Assembly (NCBI RefSeq): GCF_044142105.1
Contig: NZ_JBGTYM010000002.1
Coordinates: forward strand, 496,001-560,000
DNA length: 64,000 bases
Direction: 5' to 3'
Source: Pseudogemmobacter sp044142105
GTDB taxonomy: Bacteria > Pseudomonadota > Alphaproteobacteria > Rhodobacterales > Rhodobacteraceae
The notes under the pieces: model-generated
Told to the model about the DNA's origin: nothing
Databases searched by the model: none
Seen by the model: the letters and a program-made list of their open reading frames with translations, nothing else
Shown: positions 56,949-64,000 of the stretch, one piece after another
Position numbering within the stretch: position 1 is the stretch's first letter
How the letters are laid out: every line of letters starts with the position of its first letter
Translations under genes and position numbers: made by a program

Positions 56949-57854
56949 ATGCCAATGCCGGAGTGCCGCGCCGCCATGCGCACCGATCTGTTCGACCGTT
57001 TCTACCCGGATGAGCCCGATCCGGCCTATCGCCGCCGTGCGGGCTGGATATTGGGCGAATTGGCGCAGGCGCTGCCCCAAGGCGGCAGGGTGCTGGATGC
57101 GGGTTGCGGGCAGGGGTTCTATTTTCCGCTTTATGCCGCCCTGGGCCTGAGCGCCGTGGGGATCGAGAGCGACCCGGGTCCCCTTGCGGCCGCCCGCGCC
57201 ACCGCCGCCCGGACGGGTGCAGAGCTTGTCGAGGCGCAGGTGCAAAAACTGCCCTTCGCCGATGCCAGTTTCGATGCCGTCGTGCTGTCGGAAGTGCTGG
57301 AGCATCTGTCCGATGCCGCCCCCGCGCTGGCCGAAGCGGCGCGCGTCTTGCGGCCCGGCGGGCTGGTGCTGGTCACCGTGCCCCATGCCGATTATCCGCT
57401 GGCCTGGGATCCGGTGAACTGGGTCCTCGAGGCGCTGCGCCTGCGCCCGGTGCGGCGGGGCATTCTGGCGGGCATCTGGGCCAATCACGAACGGCTTTAC
57501 ACGCCGGATCTGCTGGCGGCCCAGGTGGCGGCGGCGGGGTTCCGGGCCGGTCCGGTGCTGCATATGACCCGCGCCTGCCTGCCTTTCGTGCACAATCTGG
57601 TCTATGGCCTTGGCCGGACATTGCTGGAGGGCGGGCTTTTGCCGAAACGCTGGCTGGCGCCGGGCCTGCGCGGAGCACCCGATGCGGGCCGGCCCGGGCG
57701 CGCGGCCACGCTTAACCCGGTGCGGCTGATGACCGGGCTCATCCGGTGGGCCGACCGGCGCAACCCGGATTTCGCGCATTCCGGCCCCTCGCAGAACCTT
57801 TGCCTTGCCGCGCGCTTGCCAGAGGCGGGAGCAGGGGGCAGGGTGCAGCCATGA
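56949..57854 (+). CDS. class I SAM-dependent methyltransferase
   Basis: This 301-residue protein has SAM motif I RVLDAGCGQGFYFPLYAALG (about 48-67), GIESDPGPLAAA at strand 2, LPFADASFDAVVLSEVLEHL at motif II and VLRPGGLVLVTVPHADYPL. This type often methylates sugars or lipid-linked intermediates, which would suit the neighbouring glycan genes, but that is inference. The start is ATG at 56949; an ATG at 56976 is also possible. Its last 4 bp overlap the molybdate regulator gene. Confidence 0.85.
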   Translation: MPMPECRAAMRTDLFDRFYPDEPDPAYRRRAGWILGELAQALPQGGRVLDAGCGQGFYFPLYAALGLSAVGIESDPGPLAAARATAARTGAELVEAQVQKLPFADASFDAVVLSEVLEHLSDAAPALAEAARVLRPGGLVLVTVPHADYPLAWDPVNWVLEALRLRPVRRGILAGIWANHERLYTPDLLAAQVAAAGFRAGPVLHMTRACLPFVHNLVYGLGRTLLEGGLLPKRWLAPGLRGAPDAGRPGRAATLNPVRLMTGLIRWADRRNPDFAHSGPSQNLCLAARLPEAGAGGRVQP

Positions 57855-58210
57855 CCGAATTGAAACTTCGCATCCTTTTCGATGGTGCCATGCTGGGGCC
57901 GGGCAAGGCGCGGCTTCTGGACCTGATCCGCGAGACCGGCTCGATCTCGGCCGCAGGGCGCGGCATGGCGATGAGCTACAAGCGCGCCTGGTCGCTGGTC
58001 GAGGAGATGAACGCCGCCTTCCGCGCGCCGCTGGTATCCAGCGCAAGGGGCGGGCCGGGCGGAGGCGGCGCGCAGCTGACCGAGGCGGGTGCGCGCGTCC
58101 TGGCACTGTACCAAGCGGCGCTGGACGAGGCGGCGGCCGCGGCGGCCCCGCATGTTGCGGCGCTGGAGGCATTGCTTGCGCCGAAAGTCGATATGTCCGG
58201 CGGAAAATAG
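57851..58210 (+). CDS. ModE-type molybdate regulator, DNA-binding domain only
   Basis: This 119-residue protein has the winged helix of ModE (LLDLIRETGSISAAGRGMAM, then SYKRAWSLVEEMNAAF and the wing VSSARGGPGGGGAQLTEAGA). The two molybdate-binding (MOP/TOBE) domains of full ModE are missing, so it must sense molybdate by another route or act with ModC. It is followed by an operator-like palindrome and modABC. The start at 57851 overlaps the previous gene by 4 bp (ATGA). Confidence 0.87.
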   Translation: MTELKLRILFDGAMLGPGKARLLDLIRETGSISAAGRGMAMSYKRAWSLVEEMNAAFRAPLVSSARGGPGGGGAQLTEAGARVLALYQAALDEAAAAAAPHVAALEALLAPKVDMSGGK

Positions 58211-58237
58211 CGCTTGCGGATGGATGGCTTGCTGGGT

Positions 58238-58259
58238 GATATGTTCTGCGAAACATATC
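58238..58259. promoter_or_regulatory. Mo-box-like palindrome before modA
   Basis: GATATGTT and AACATATC are exact complements around CTGCGA, 14 bp before the modA ATG. Mo-boxes bound by ModE are AT-rich palindromes with a 6-bp spacer, and a ModE-type gene ends 27 bp upstream. Repression of modABC is the natural reading. Confidence 0.75.
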
Positions 58260-58273
58260 CCCTGTGAGGTACC

Positions 58274-59050
58274 ATGCTGCTGCCGTCGATCCGTTCTTTG
58301 CGTCTGACCCTTGCCTTGCCTCTGGCGCTTGCCCTTGGCGGCGCGGCCCAAGCGGAAGAAGTGGTGGTCTTCGCCGCCGCTTCGATGAAGACCGCGCTGG
58401 ACCAACTTGCCGCTGACTTCCAAGCCGAGACCGGCAATACGGTCACGATTTCCTATGCCGGATCGAATGCGCTGGCCAAGCAGATCATCGAGGGCGCGCC
58501 CGCGGATATCTTCGTTTCGGCGGCGGTGAACTGGATGGACGAGGTCGAAAAGGCGGGGCTCGCTGTCGATGGCACCCGCAAGGACCTGTTCGGCAATACG
58601 CTGGTGCTGATCGCCCATGGCAAGGATGCCCCGCCGGTGAGCTTGGGCAAGGACACCGATCTGGCCGGGCTCCTGGCGGGCGGCAAGCTGTCGATGGCTT
58701 TGGTCGATTCCGTGCCGGCCGGGCAATATGGCAAGGCGGCGCTGGAAAGCCTGGGCTTGTGGTCGGGCATCGAGGCCGATGTCGCCCAATCCGACAATGT
58801 CCGCGCCGCGCTGGCGCTGGTGTCGACGGGCGAGGCGCCCTATGGCATCGTCTATGCGACCGATGCGGTGGCCGATGACAATGTGACCGTCGTGGCCACC
58901 TTCCCCGAAGACAGCCACAAGCCCATCCTTTATCCGGGCGCGCTGCTGACCGGCGCGGCGGATGACGCGGACAAGGCCTTCTATGAGGCATTGTCGGGCG
59001 ACAAGGCGGATGCCATCTTCGCGGCGCAGGGCTTCAAGATCCTGAACTGA
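58274..59050 (+). CDS. modA: molybdate-binding periplasmic protein
   Basis: This 258-residue solute-binding protein has a signal peptide ending in GGAAQAE (about residue 26). The mature part begins VVVFAAASMKTALDQLAADF, followed by ISYAGSNALAKQIIEGAPAD and FVSAAVNWMD, then VDSVPAGQYGKAAL and VYATDAVAD, all typical of ModA. It delivers molybdate to ModBC. The Mo-box-like palindrome is directly upstream. Confidence 0.95.
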   Translation: MLLPSIRSLRLTLALPLALALGGAAQAEEVVVFAAASMKTALDQLAADFQAETGNTVTISYAGSNALAKQIIEGAPADIFVSAAVNWMDEVEKAGLAVDGTRKDLFGNTLVLIAHGKDAPPVSLGKDTDLAGLLAGGKLSMALVDSVPAGQYGKAALESLGLWSGIEADVAQSDNVRAALALVSTGEAPYGIVYATDAVADDNVTVVATFPEDSHKPILYPGALLTGAADDADKAFYEALSGDKADAIFAAQGFKILN

Positions 59051-59075
59051 CCCGCTGCAAGGACCGAAGGCCCGG

Positions 59076-59774
59076 ATGACGGATTGGCTGACACCCGAGG
59101 AATGGCGCGCGGTGGCCCTGAGCCTGCGCGTGTCCTTCTGGGCCGTGCTGGTCAGCCTGCCTCTGGGCGTGCTGGTCGCCTATGCGCTGGCCCGCTGGGA
59201 CTTCTGGGGCAAGCAGGTCCTGAACGGGCTTGTGCACCTGCCGCTGATCCTGCCGCCAGTGGTGACGGGCTATCTGCTTCTGCTGACCTTTGGCCGCAAG
59301 GGCTGGGTCGGCAGCTATCTTGACCAGTGGTTCGGGCTGGTCTTCGCCTTCCGCTGGACTGGGGCCGCGCTGGCGGCGGGGGTGATGGCCTTTCCGCTGA
59401 TGGTGCGGGCGATCCGCCTTGCCATCGAGGCGGTGGACCCGAAGCTCGAGCAGGCGGCGGGGACGCTGGGCGCGCCGCGCCCGTTCGTCTTTCTGACCGT
59501 CACCCTACCGATGATCCTGCCGGGGATTCTGGCGGGCGTGATCCTGGCCTTCGCCAAGGCGATGGGAGAGTTCGGCGCCACGATCACCTTCGTGTCGAAC
59601 ATCCCCGGCCAGACCCAGACCCTGCCTTCGGCGATCTATGCCGTGTTGCAGGTGCCGGGGGGCGAGACACAGGCGGCGCGGCTGGTGCTGGTCGCGGTGG
59701 CCATCGCGATGGCGGCGCTTCTCCTGTCGGAATGGGTCAGCCGGGCCGTGGCGCGGCGGATTTCCGGCGCATGA
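59076..59774 (+). CDS. modB: molybdate ABC transporter permease
   Basis: This 232-residue inner-membrane protein has five or six helices. The family patterns are RVSFWAVLVSLPLGVLVAYA, LPLILPPVVTGYLLL, and the ABC-contact loop EQAAGTLGAPRPFVFLTVTL, with AFAKAMGEFGATITFVSNIP near the end. It starts 25 bp after modA, and its stop codon overlaps modC (ATGA). Confidence 0.95.
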   Translation: MTDWLTPEEWRAVALSLRVSFWAVLVSLPLGVLVAYALARWDFWGKQVLNGLVHLPLILPPVVTGYLLLLTFGRKGWVGSYLDQWFGLVFAFRWTGAALAAGVMAFPLMVRAIRLAIEAVDPKLEQAAGTLGAPRPFVFLTVTLPMILPGILAGVILAFAKAMGEFGATITFVSNIPGQTQTLPSAIYAVLQVPGGETQAARLVLVAVAIAMAALLLSEWVSRAVARRISGA

Positions 59775-60871
59775 GCGGCCTTGGCCCCCTTTCGGTCGCG
59801 CTGCGACACCGCTTTGCGGGCTTCGCGCTCGACCTGGCGTTCGACGCGCCGCCGGGCGTGACGGCGCTGTTCGGGCGGTCGGGCTCTGGCAAGACTACGG
59901 TGGTCAACGCGGTCGCGGGCCTGTTCCGCCCGCAAGCGGCGCGGATCACGCTGGGCGACGCGGTGCTGTGCGATACGGATGCTGGGGTCTTTTTGCCGCC
60001 GTATCGCCGCCGCATCGGCTATGTCTTTCAGGATGCCCGGCTTTTTCCGCATCTGACCGTGCAGCAGAACCTGCTGTACGGCCGCTTCTTCGCGCAGAAA
60101 GGCGCAGGCCCGGATCTGGCCGCCATCACCGATCTTCTGGGCCTCGGCGCGCTTTTGAACCGCCGCCCCGGCGCGCTGTCGGGGGGCGAGAAATCGCGGG
60201 TGGCGCTGGGCCGGGCAATCCTGTCGCGGCCCCGGATGCTGTTGATGGACGAGCCGCTGGCGGCGCTGGACGAGGCGCGCAAGGCCGAGATCCTGCCCTA
60301 TCTGGAACGGCTGCGCGACCAGCTTGGCTTGCCGATTCTTTACGTCAGCCATGCCGCCGCCGAAGTGGCGCGGCTGGCGACGACGGTGGTACTGGTCGAG
60401 GCGGGCCGGGTGACGGCGGTCGGCCCGGTGGAACAGGTCTTTGCCGACACGGCCACCGCGCCCGCGCTTGGGCTGCGCGAGGCCGGGGCCGTGATTGTGG
60501 CACGGGTGGCGGCGCAGGAAGAAGACGGGTTGACCCGGTTGGAATCGCCCGCCGGGCCCCTGTTCCTGCCACGCGTCGCGGCGCCGGTGGGCAGCGAGCT
60601 GCGGCTGCGGATTCTGGCGCAGGATGTCATGCTGGCGCTGGACCGCCCGGCGGGGATCTCGGCGCTGAACCTGCTGCCGGTGCAGGTGCAGGAGATCCGC
60701 ATGGGCGAGGGGCCGGGAGCGCTGGTGCGGCTGGATGCCGGAGGCAGCGCGATTCTGGCGCGCGTCACCCGCCGGTCGGTCACGGCGCTGGGGCTGCGGC
60801 CTGGGCAGGCGGTCTGGGCCGTGCTGAAGGCGGTTTCCGTGGCGCAAGAGAATGTCGGAGGCGCAGGCTAG
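59771..60871 (+). CDS. modC: molybdate ABC transporter ATPase
   Basis: This 366-residue protein has Walker A ALFGRSGSGKTTVVNAVAGL, the Q loop YVFQDARLFPHLTVQQNL, the signature LSGGEKSRVALGRAIL, Walker B RMLLMDEPLAALDEA and the switch His in LYVSHAAAEVARL. A C-terminal TOBE/MOP domain (about 295-360) binds molybdate. The signature has KSR where most ModC have RQR or KQR. With ModE truncated, this TOBE domain may be the only molybdate sensor of the locus. Confidence 0.95.
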   Translation: MSGLGPLSVALRHRFAGFALDLAFDAPPGVTALFGRSGSGKTTVVNAVAGLFRPQAARITLGDAVLCDTDAGVFLPPYRRRIGYVFQDARLFPHLTVQQNLLYGRFFAQKGAGPDLAAITDLLGLGALLNRRPGALSGGEKSRVALGRAILSRPRMLLMDEPLAALDEARKAEILPYLERLRDQLGLPILYVSHAAAEVARLATTVVLVEAGRVTAVGPVEQVFADTATAPALGLREAGAVIVARVAAQEEDGLTRLESPAGPLFLPRVAAPVGSELRLRILAQDVMLALDRPAGISALNLLPVQVQEIRMGEGPGALVRLDAGGSAILARVTRRSVTALGLRPGQAVWAVLKAVSVAQENVGGAG

Positions 60872-60998
60872 GCCCGCCTTCGATATGGGGCGAGAACGCA
60901 GCGTTTCCGCGCCGACGCGCAATCTGGCGGCGAATCCCTTGTTGACCCGCAGGCTTACGGGCAGGATCGGTGCACGGGCGGGGGCCCGCTGCCGGAAT

Positions 60999-61706
60999 GT
61001 GTTCACCTTGTTGCACCGACTGTTCTTGATCCTGTCGCTGGCGCTTCTTGCCGCCTGCGGCGAAGCCGTTCCGCAGGGCGATGCCTCGTCGCGCATCCTG
61101 CTTCTGGGCGATTCCATGATGGCCTGGAATCGCACCTCTGGCCGGTCCGTCGGGCAGGTGCTGGAGGCGGGGACGGGCGAAGATGTCGTCGATCGTTCGG
61201 TCATCGGCGCGCGCTATTTCTGGCCCTTGCCGGTGACGGGCGCCGCCGGAATGCGGCTGACTGCTCAGTATCGCGATGGCGACTGGGACTGGGTGGTGCT
61301 GAATGGCGGTGGCAATGACCTTTTGTTCGGCTGCGCCTGCAGCCTGTGCAAAGGCACGGTCAACCGGCTGATCTCGGAAGACGGTCGCTCGGGCGCCATC
61401 CCCGCCTTCGTCAAGTCGATGCGCGACAAGGGCGCGCGGGTGCTTTATGTGGGCTATCTGCGGAATCCCGGCCTGCAGAGCCCGGTCAAGGGCTGCGGGC
61501 CTGCGGCCAATGACCTTGACGCGCGGCTCGCCAGACTGGACGCGCTGGATCCTGGTTTCGTCTTCGTGCCGATTGCGGATCTGGTGCCCTATCGAGACAG
61601 GTCCTATCACGACTTCGATCTGGTCCACCCTTCGCCCAAGGGCAGCCGCGAGATCGCGCTGCGCATCCTGCAACGGCTTTATGCCGAAGAAGGCAAGCCG
61701 GGCTGA
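60999..61706 (+). CDS. SGNH/GDSL hydrolase-family lipoprotein
   Basis: The open frame runs from 60852, but a GTG at 60999 gives a lipoprotein signal (FTLLHRLFLILSLALLAACG) and is preferred; the earlier part overlaps modC. The mature protein has the GDSL block ILLLGDSMMAWN (Ser), block III NGGGNDLLFG (Asn), and block V DFDLVHPSPKG (Asp-His), so the catalytic set is complete. It may remove acyl groups from a glycan or lipid in the periplasm. The start is uncertain; the stop codon is firm. A three-unit GTCTTC array follows 6 bp after the stop. Confidence 0.75.
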   Translation: MFTLLHRLFLILSLALLAACGEAVPQGDASSRILLLGDSMMAWNRTSGRSVGQVLEAGTGEDVVDRSVIGARYFWPLPVTGAAGMRLTAQYRDGDWDWVVLNGGGNDLLFGCACSLCKGTVNRLISEDGRSGAIPAFVKSMRDKGARVLYVGYLRNPGLQSPVKGCGPAANDLDARLARLDALDPGFVFVPIADLVPYRDRSYHDFDLVHPSPKGSREIALRILQRLYAEEGKPG

Positions 61707-61711
61707 TCAAG

Positions 61712-61740
61712 GTCTTCTGCACGTCTTCTGCACGTCTTGC
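61712..61740. promoter_or_regulatory. three 11-bp direct repeats (GTCTTCT) before two-component operon
   Basis: GTCTTCT, GTCTTCT and GTCTTGC start at 61712, 61723 and 61734, period exactly 11 bp, spacers both GCAC. The array is 60-90 bp before the first gene of the operon that encodes an OmpR-type regulator, as expected of autoregulation. Confidence 0.6.
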
Positions 61741-61800
61741 CTTGCGGCCCTGCACTGGCGGCGGGGCAAGCTCCTGTCAGGCACAACAGGAGAAGATGCC

Positions 61801-62058
61801 ATGACGAGCAGGACTTGCCGCGACAGCGAATTCTGGCTGGCCGAAGACCCCGGCGCCTTGCCATCGCCGCCACAGGGGCGCGACGGGCATGGGGTTATTC
61901 TTTGCCTGCTGCTTTCGCTTGTACTGATGGGCGGGCTGGTGCTGGTGCAGGGGGTGCGCCTGGTGCTGCCGGAACTGGGCCGGATCGAAGAGGCGTTCAC
62001 CTTGGACGCCGGGGCGGCTATCTTGCCGCCGGAACAAGGCCGCACGGGAGGACCCTGA
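61801..62058 (+). CDS. small single-pass membrane protein of the two-component operon
   Basis: This 85-residue protein has one membrane helix (VILCLLLSLVLMGGLVLVQGV, about residues 32-52). The N-terminal 30 residues are acidic and probably cytoplasmic, and a short C-terminal periplasmic part follows. No family is recognised. The ATG at 61801 follows CAGGAGAAGATGCC. It ends 1 bp before the response-regulator ATG and so is cotranscribed with it. It could be a modulator or accessory of the sensor kinase; that is inference. Confidence 0.75.
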   Translation: MTSRTCRDSEFWLAEDPGALPSPPQGRDGHGVILCLLLSLVLMGGLVLVQGVRLVLPELGRIEEAFTLDAGAAILPPEQGRTGGP

Positions 62059-62059
62059 G

Positions 62060-62746
62060 ATGGCGATCCTGATCGTCGATGACGACCCTCGCCTGCGCGA
62101 TCTGGTGCGGCTGGCGCTGGAGCGCGCCGGTCTAACCACGCTGACCGCCGCCGATGGCCGCAGCGCGCTGATCCATGCGGCGCGCGAAGCGCCCGAGATG
62201 ATCGTCCTGGATGTGGGCCTGCCCGATATCGACGGGTTCGAGGTCTGCCGCCGCATCCGCGCCACATCGGATGTGCCGATCCTGTTCCTGACCGCGCGGG
62301 ATGACGAGATCGACCGCATCCTCGGGCTGGAGCTGGGCGCAGATGACTATGTGACCAAGCCTTTCTCGCCGCGCGAGCTGTCGGCGCGCGTCAAGGCGAT
62401 CCTCAAGCGCAGCGGCGCGGCGGCACCGGGCGGCCGTCCGCTGGCCCATGGCGCCATCCGGCTGGACCCGGCGGCGCGGGCCTGCCGGGTGGGGGTGGCG
62501 GATGTGGCGCTGACCGGGACTGAATTCCGCATTCTTGAGCTGCTTCTGGCGCAGCCTGCCCGACTTCTGCCGCGCCTGCGGCTGATCGAGTCGATCTGGG
62601 GCGCGGGCAGCCCGGTTTCCGACCGCACGCTGGACAGCCATCTGCGCAACCTGCGCGCCAAGCTTACGGTGGCGGGCGCGCCCGAGGCGATCGAGACCCT
62701 GCATGGGCAGGGCCTGCGGCTGAGCCCGGCTCTGGCGGCGGAATGA
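62060..62746 (+). CDS. OmpR-family response regulator
   Basis: This 228-residue regulator has a receiver domain (1-120) with the acidic pair DDD at 8-10, phospho-acceptor D51 in IVLDVGLPDIDG, the Thr in LFLTARDD and K in YVTKPFSP, then a winged helix of the OmpR/PhoB type (ALTGTEFRILELLL, SDRTLDSHLRNLRAKL). It most resembles the CreB-like group. Regulators of this family bind direct repeats about 11 bp apart, like the arrays before its own operon, lpd and deoD. The gene overlaps the kinase gene by 4 bp. Confidence 0.93.
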   Translation: MAILIVDDDPRLRDLVRLALERAGLTTLTAADGRSALIHAAREAPEMIVLDVGLPDIDGFEVCRRIRATSDVPILFLTARDDEIDRILGLELGADDYVTKPFSPRELSARVKAILKRSGAAAPGGRPLAHGAIRLDPAARACRVGVADVALTGTEFRILELLLAQPARLLPRLRLIESIWGAGSPVSDRTLDSHLRNLRAKLTVAGAPEAIETLHGQGLRLSPALAAE

Positions 62747-63717
62747 GCGGGCGGCGCTGGCGGCCCTCGCTGGCTTTCGTGTTGGGCGGGGCCCTGTGCG
62801 GCACGCTCGCCCTGTCGCTGGCAGGGCTGCTGGTGTTGCGCACGCTGGGGCCCGATCTGGGTCGCCGCGAGACGGCGCTGGTGCTGGCCCTGCTGATCCT
62901 GGGCGCGACGGGCCTCCTGGGCTGGCTGCTGTTGCGGTTGCTGCTGCGTCCGATCCGCGCGCTAGAGGCCTATGCGATAGCGGCACAGGGCGCGGCGGCG
63001 CCGCTGCCGCCCGAGCATTTCGGCACGCGGGAGACGCATCGCACGGCGCAGGCGGTGGTGGCCATGGCGACGGCGCTGCGCGACCGCGAGGCGGGCTTGC
63101 GCGCCTATTCCGACCATGTGACCCATGAGCTGAAGACCCCGGTTTCGGCGATCGTCGCGGCGGTCGAGATGCTGGAGGATGGCCCGTCGCGCGGGGCAGA
63201 AGAAACCGCGCTTCTCCAAGGACTTGCCGGGGCCGCACGGCAGATCGAGGGCCAGCTTTCGGCTCTGCGGGATGCCGCCCGGGCACGCGAGACGCGCTAT
63301 TTCGGCACGACCACCCTGGCCGCGCTGGTGGCCAGGCTGCGCGAAGATCACCCCGCCCTGATGATCCGTCTGGCGGGGGAAACTCTGGTCTTGCCAATGT
63401 CTTCCGAAGGTATGGCAATCGTCTTGCATCATCTGGCGCAGAATGCGCAGGAGGCCGGGGCGAAAATGCTGGTCCTGACTGCCCAGACGGGCGCGGACGG
63501 GGCGGTCCTGGACGTGCAGGATGACGGGCCGGGCATACCGGCGGCGTTGGCCGCGCGGATCTTTGAGCCCTTCTTCACGACAAGGCGGGACGAGGGCGGC
63601 ACAGGCATGGGGCTGACGATCCTGTCAAACCTGCTCGCGGCGCATGGCGCGACGGTGGAGGGCGTTCCCGCGCCGCGGGGCGCGCATCTGCGGCTGCAAT
63701 TCGCCGCCGCCGGCTAG
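62743..63717 (+). CDS. sensor histidine kinase
   Basis: This 324-residue kinase has two N-terminal membrane helices (about 12-32 and 44-66) with almost no periplasmic loop between them, so it probably senses in or through the membrane or via a partner. A HAMP-like linker follows, then the H box SDHVTHELKTPVSAIVAA with H128, the N box HHLAQNAQEAGA, and the G boxes DDGPGIPAA and GGTGMGLTIL. The lack of a sensor domain fits an accessory protein such as the small membrane protein before it. A stretch of unusual codons at 63388-63427 forms another 11-bp repeat array. Confidence 0.93.
   Translation: MSGRRWRPSLAFVLGGALCGTLALSLAGLLVLRTLGPDLGRRETALVLALLILGATGLLGWLLLRLLLRPIRALEAYAIAAQGAAAPLPPEHFGTRETHRTAQAVVAMATALRDREAGLRAYSDHVTHELKTPVSAIVAAVEMLEDGPSRGAEETALLQGLAGAARQIEGQLSALRDAARARETRYFGTTTLAALVARLREDHPALMIRLAGETLVLPMSSEGMAIVLHHLAQNAQEAGAKMLVLTAQTGADGAVLDVQDDGPGIPAALAARIFEPFFTTRRDEGGTGMGLTILSNLLAAHGATVEGVPAPRGAHLRLQFAAAG
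63388..63427. promoter_or_regulatory. 11-bp repeat array inside the kinase gene
   Basis: GTCTTGC, GTCTTCC, GTATGGC and GTCTTGC start at 63388, 63399, 63410 and 63421, an exact 11-bp period. The stretch codes for LVLPMSSEGMAIVL with TTG, CCA, TCT, GGT and GCA codons that are rare elsewhere in the window, as if DNA sequence and not only protein were under selection. Confidence 0.45.
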
Positions 63718-63786
63718 GTGGCGAAAGCTGCGCTGGACTTGGCCCGCCAGTGGCGCAGGATGCCCGGACAGCGCAGGGGGAGCAGA

Positions 63787-64000
63787 ATGGAAGACGCCAA
63801 GGTCGCGGCCTGGTTTGCCAAGGCCGATCCGCATGACGGTGCGCTGGGCGCGCTGCGGGAACTGGTTCTGGGCGCGGGCCTGGAGGAGCGGTTCAAATGG
63901 CGCTCGCCCTGCTATTGCCTGGCGGATGGCAATGTCGCGACGCTGTGGTCCTTCACGGACCGTGCCGCCATCGGCTTTTTCAAGGGCACGCTTCTGCCCG
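63787..64000 (+). CDS. YdhG/YdeI-type (DUF1801) protein, 5' part
   Basis: The gene runs off the end of the window; 71 codons are visible. It begins MEDAKVAAWFAKADPHDGAL and has the family signature FKWRSPCYCLADGNVATLW followed by AAIGFFKGTLLP. DUF1801 proteins are related to frataxin-like iron chaperones and to YdeI. The ATG at 63787 follows GGGGGAGCAGA. It lies 69 bp after the kinase gene on the same strand, so it may be a further member of that transcript. Confidence 0.75.
   Translation, partial: MEDAKVAAWFAKADPHDGALGALRELVLGAGLEERFKWRSPCYCLADGNVATLWSFTDRAAIGFFKGTLLP

Noticed and set aside
43717..57854. Classical Wzx/Wzy or ABC-dependent polysaccharide locus
   Set aside because: No flippase of the MOP family, no polymerase signature, no chain-length regulator and no ABC exporter were seen among these genes.

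Overview
The window is GC-rich chromosomal DNA of an alphaproteobacterium, most likely a member of the Rhodobacteraceae/Paracoccaceae (order Rhodobacterales). The reasons are the large lpd/odhBA/sucDC/mdh/sdhCDAB tricarboxylic-acid (TCA) block interleaved with genes of the ethylmalonyl-CoA pathway (mcl2, mch, ecm, ccrA), the small family-specific proteins (FYDLN acid-domain protein, DUF1737, DUF6455-like, NnrU), and strong G/C-ending codons. There is no rRNA, CRISPR array, insertion sequence or prophage; one tRNA-Ala is present. Both ends of the window cut through genes.

Layout. 1-4.7 kb: end of an aldose epimerase, tRNA-Ala(GGC), a TIGR02300 protein, a YgjP-like metallopeptidase, a GntR/FCD regulator, a pirin and a secreted intradiol-dioxygenase-like protein. 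4.8-18.5 kb (minus strand): lpd; a tandem SpoIIAA/STAS-like protein; the packed operon sucC-(small membrane protein)-sucD-(membrane protein)-odhA-odhB; a secreted protein with an EF-hand-like loop; a methyltransferase with a 51-residue basic protein; and mdh. 18.6-26.9 kb (plus strand): a TSUP permease, mcl2, nnrU, a DUF1737 protein, mch, then sdhC-sdhD-sdhA-(two lipoproteins)-sdhB. 26.9-31.5 kb: an aldo/keto reductase and an SHMT-like PLP enzyme divergent from a GcvA-type LysR regulator, deoD, and a Cys-rich small protein with an apparent frameshift. 31.6-36.5 kb: ecm, a PlsB-like acyltransferase and ccrA. 36.6-43.7 kb: a RecD/UvrD-like helicase, an Lrp-like ligand domain, pyrD, DUF952, a 5'-nucleotidase-like phosphatase, a choline-kinase-like protein and a methyltransferase. 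43.7-57.9 kb: a surface-glycan/exosortase island. 57.9-60.9 kb: the molybdate regulator gene and modABC. 61-64 kb: an SGNH lipoprotein, a small membrane protein with an OmpR-type two-component system, and a partial YdhG/YdeI-type protein.

How the genes fit together. Lpd, OdhA and OdhB form 2-oxoglutarate dehydrogenase; SucCD, SdhCDAB and Mdh carry carbon on to oxaloacetate. CcrA and Ecm, then Mch and Mcl2, carry out steps of acetyl-CoA assimilation that feed the same cycle. The sucC and sdhC promoters share TGTGATCACA sites spaced exactly 21 bp, which suggests one regulator for the TCA operons. ecm and ccrA share a different motif, CAAARTTGCGCG.

The two most unusual signals are these. (1) Arrays of a 7-bp box (GTCTTCC) repeated with an exact 11-bp period lie before lpd, before deoD, before the two-component operon at 61.8 kb, and inside its histidine-kinase gene; this is the geometry of an OmpR/PhoB-type binding site. 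(2) An island couples an exosortase-family protein (C80/R123/H142) with a Thr-Pro repeat protein ending in a Gly-rich, transmembrane, Arg-Arg-Lys tail, three polytopic membrane proteins (two glycosyltransferase-like and one YYY-family), UDP-galactopyranose mutase, a polyprenyl-phosphate phosphoribosyltransferase-like UbiA protein, a flippase-like protein and an outer-membrane barrel. It looks like a system for making, glycosylating and anchoring a surface protein. All functional statements come from reading the sequence; no database search was run.
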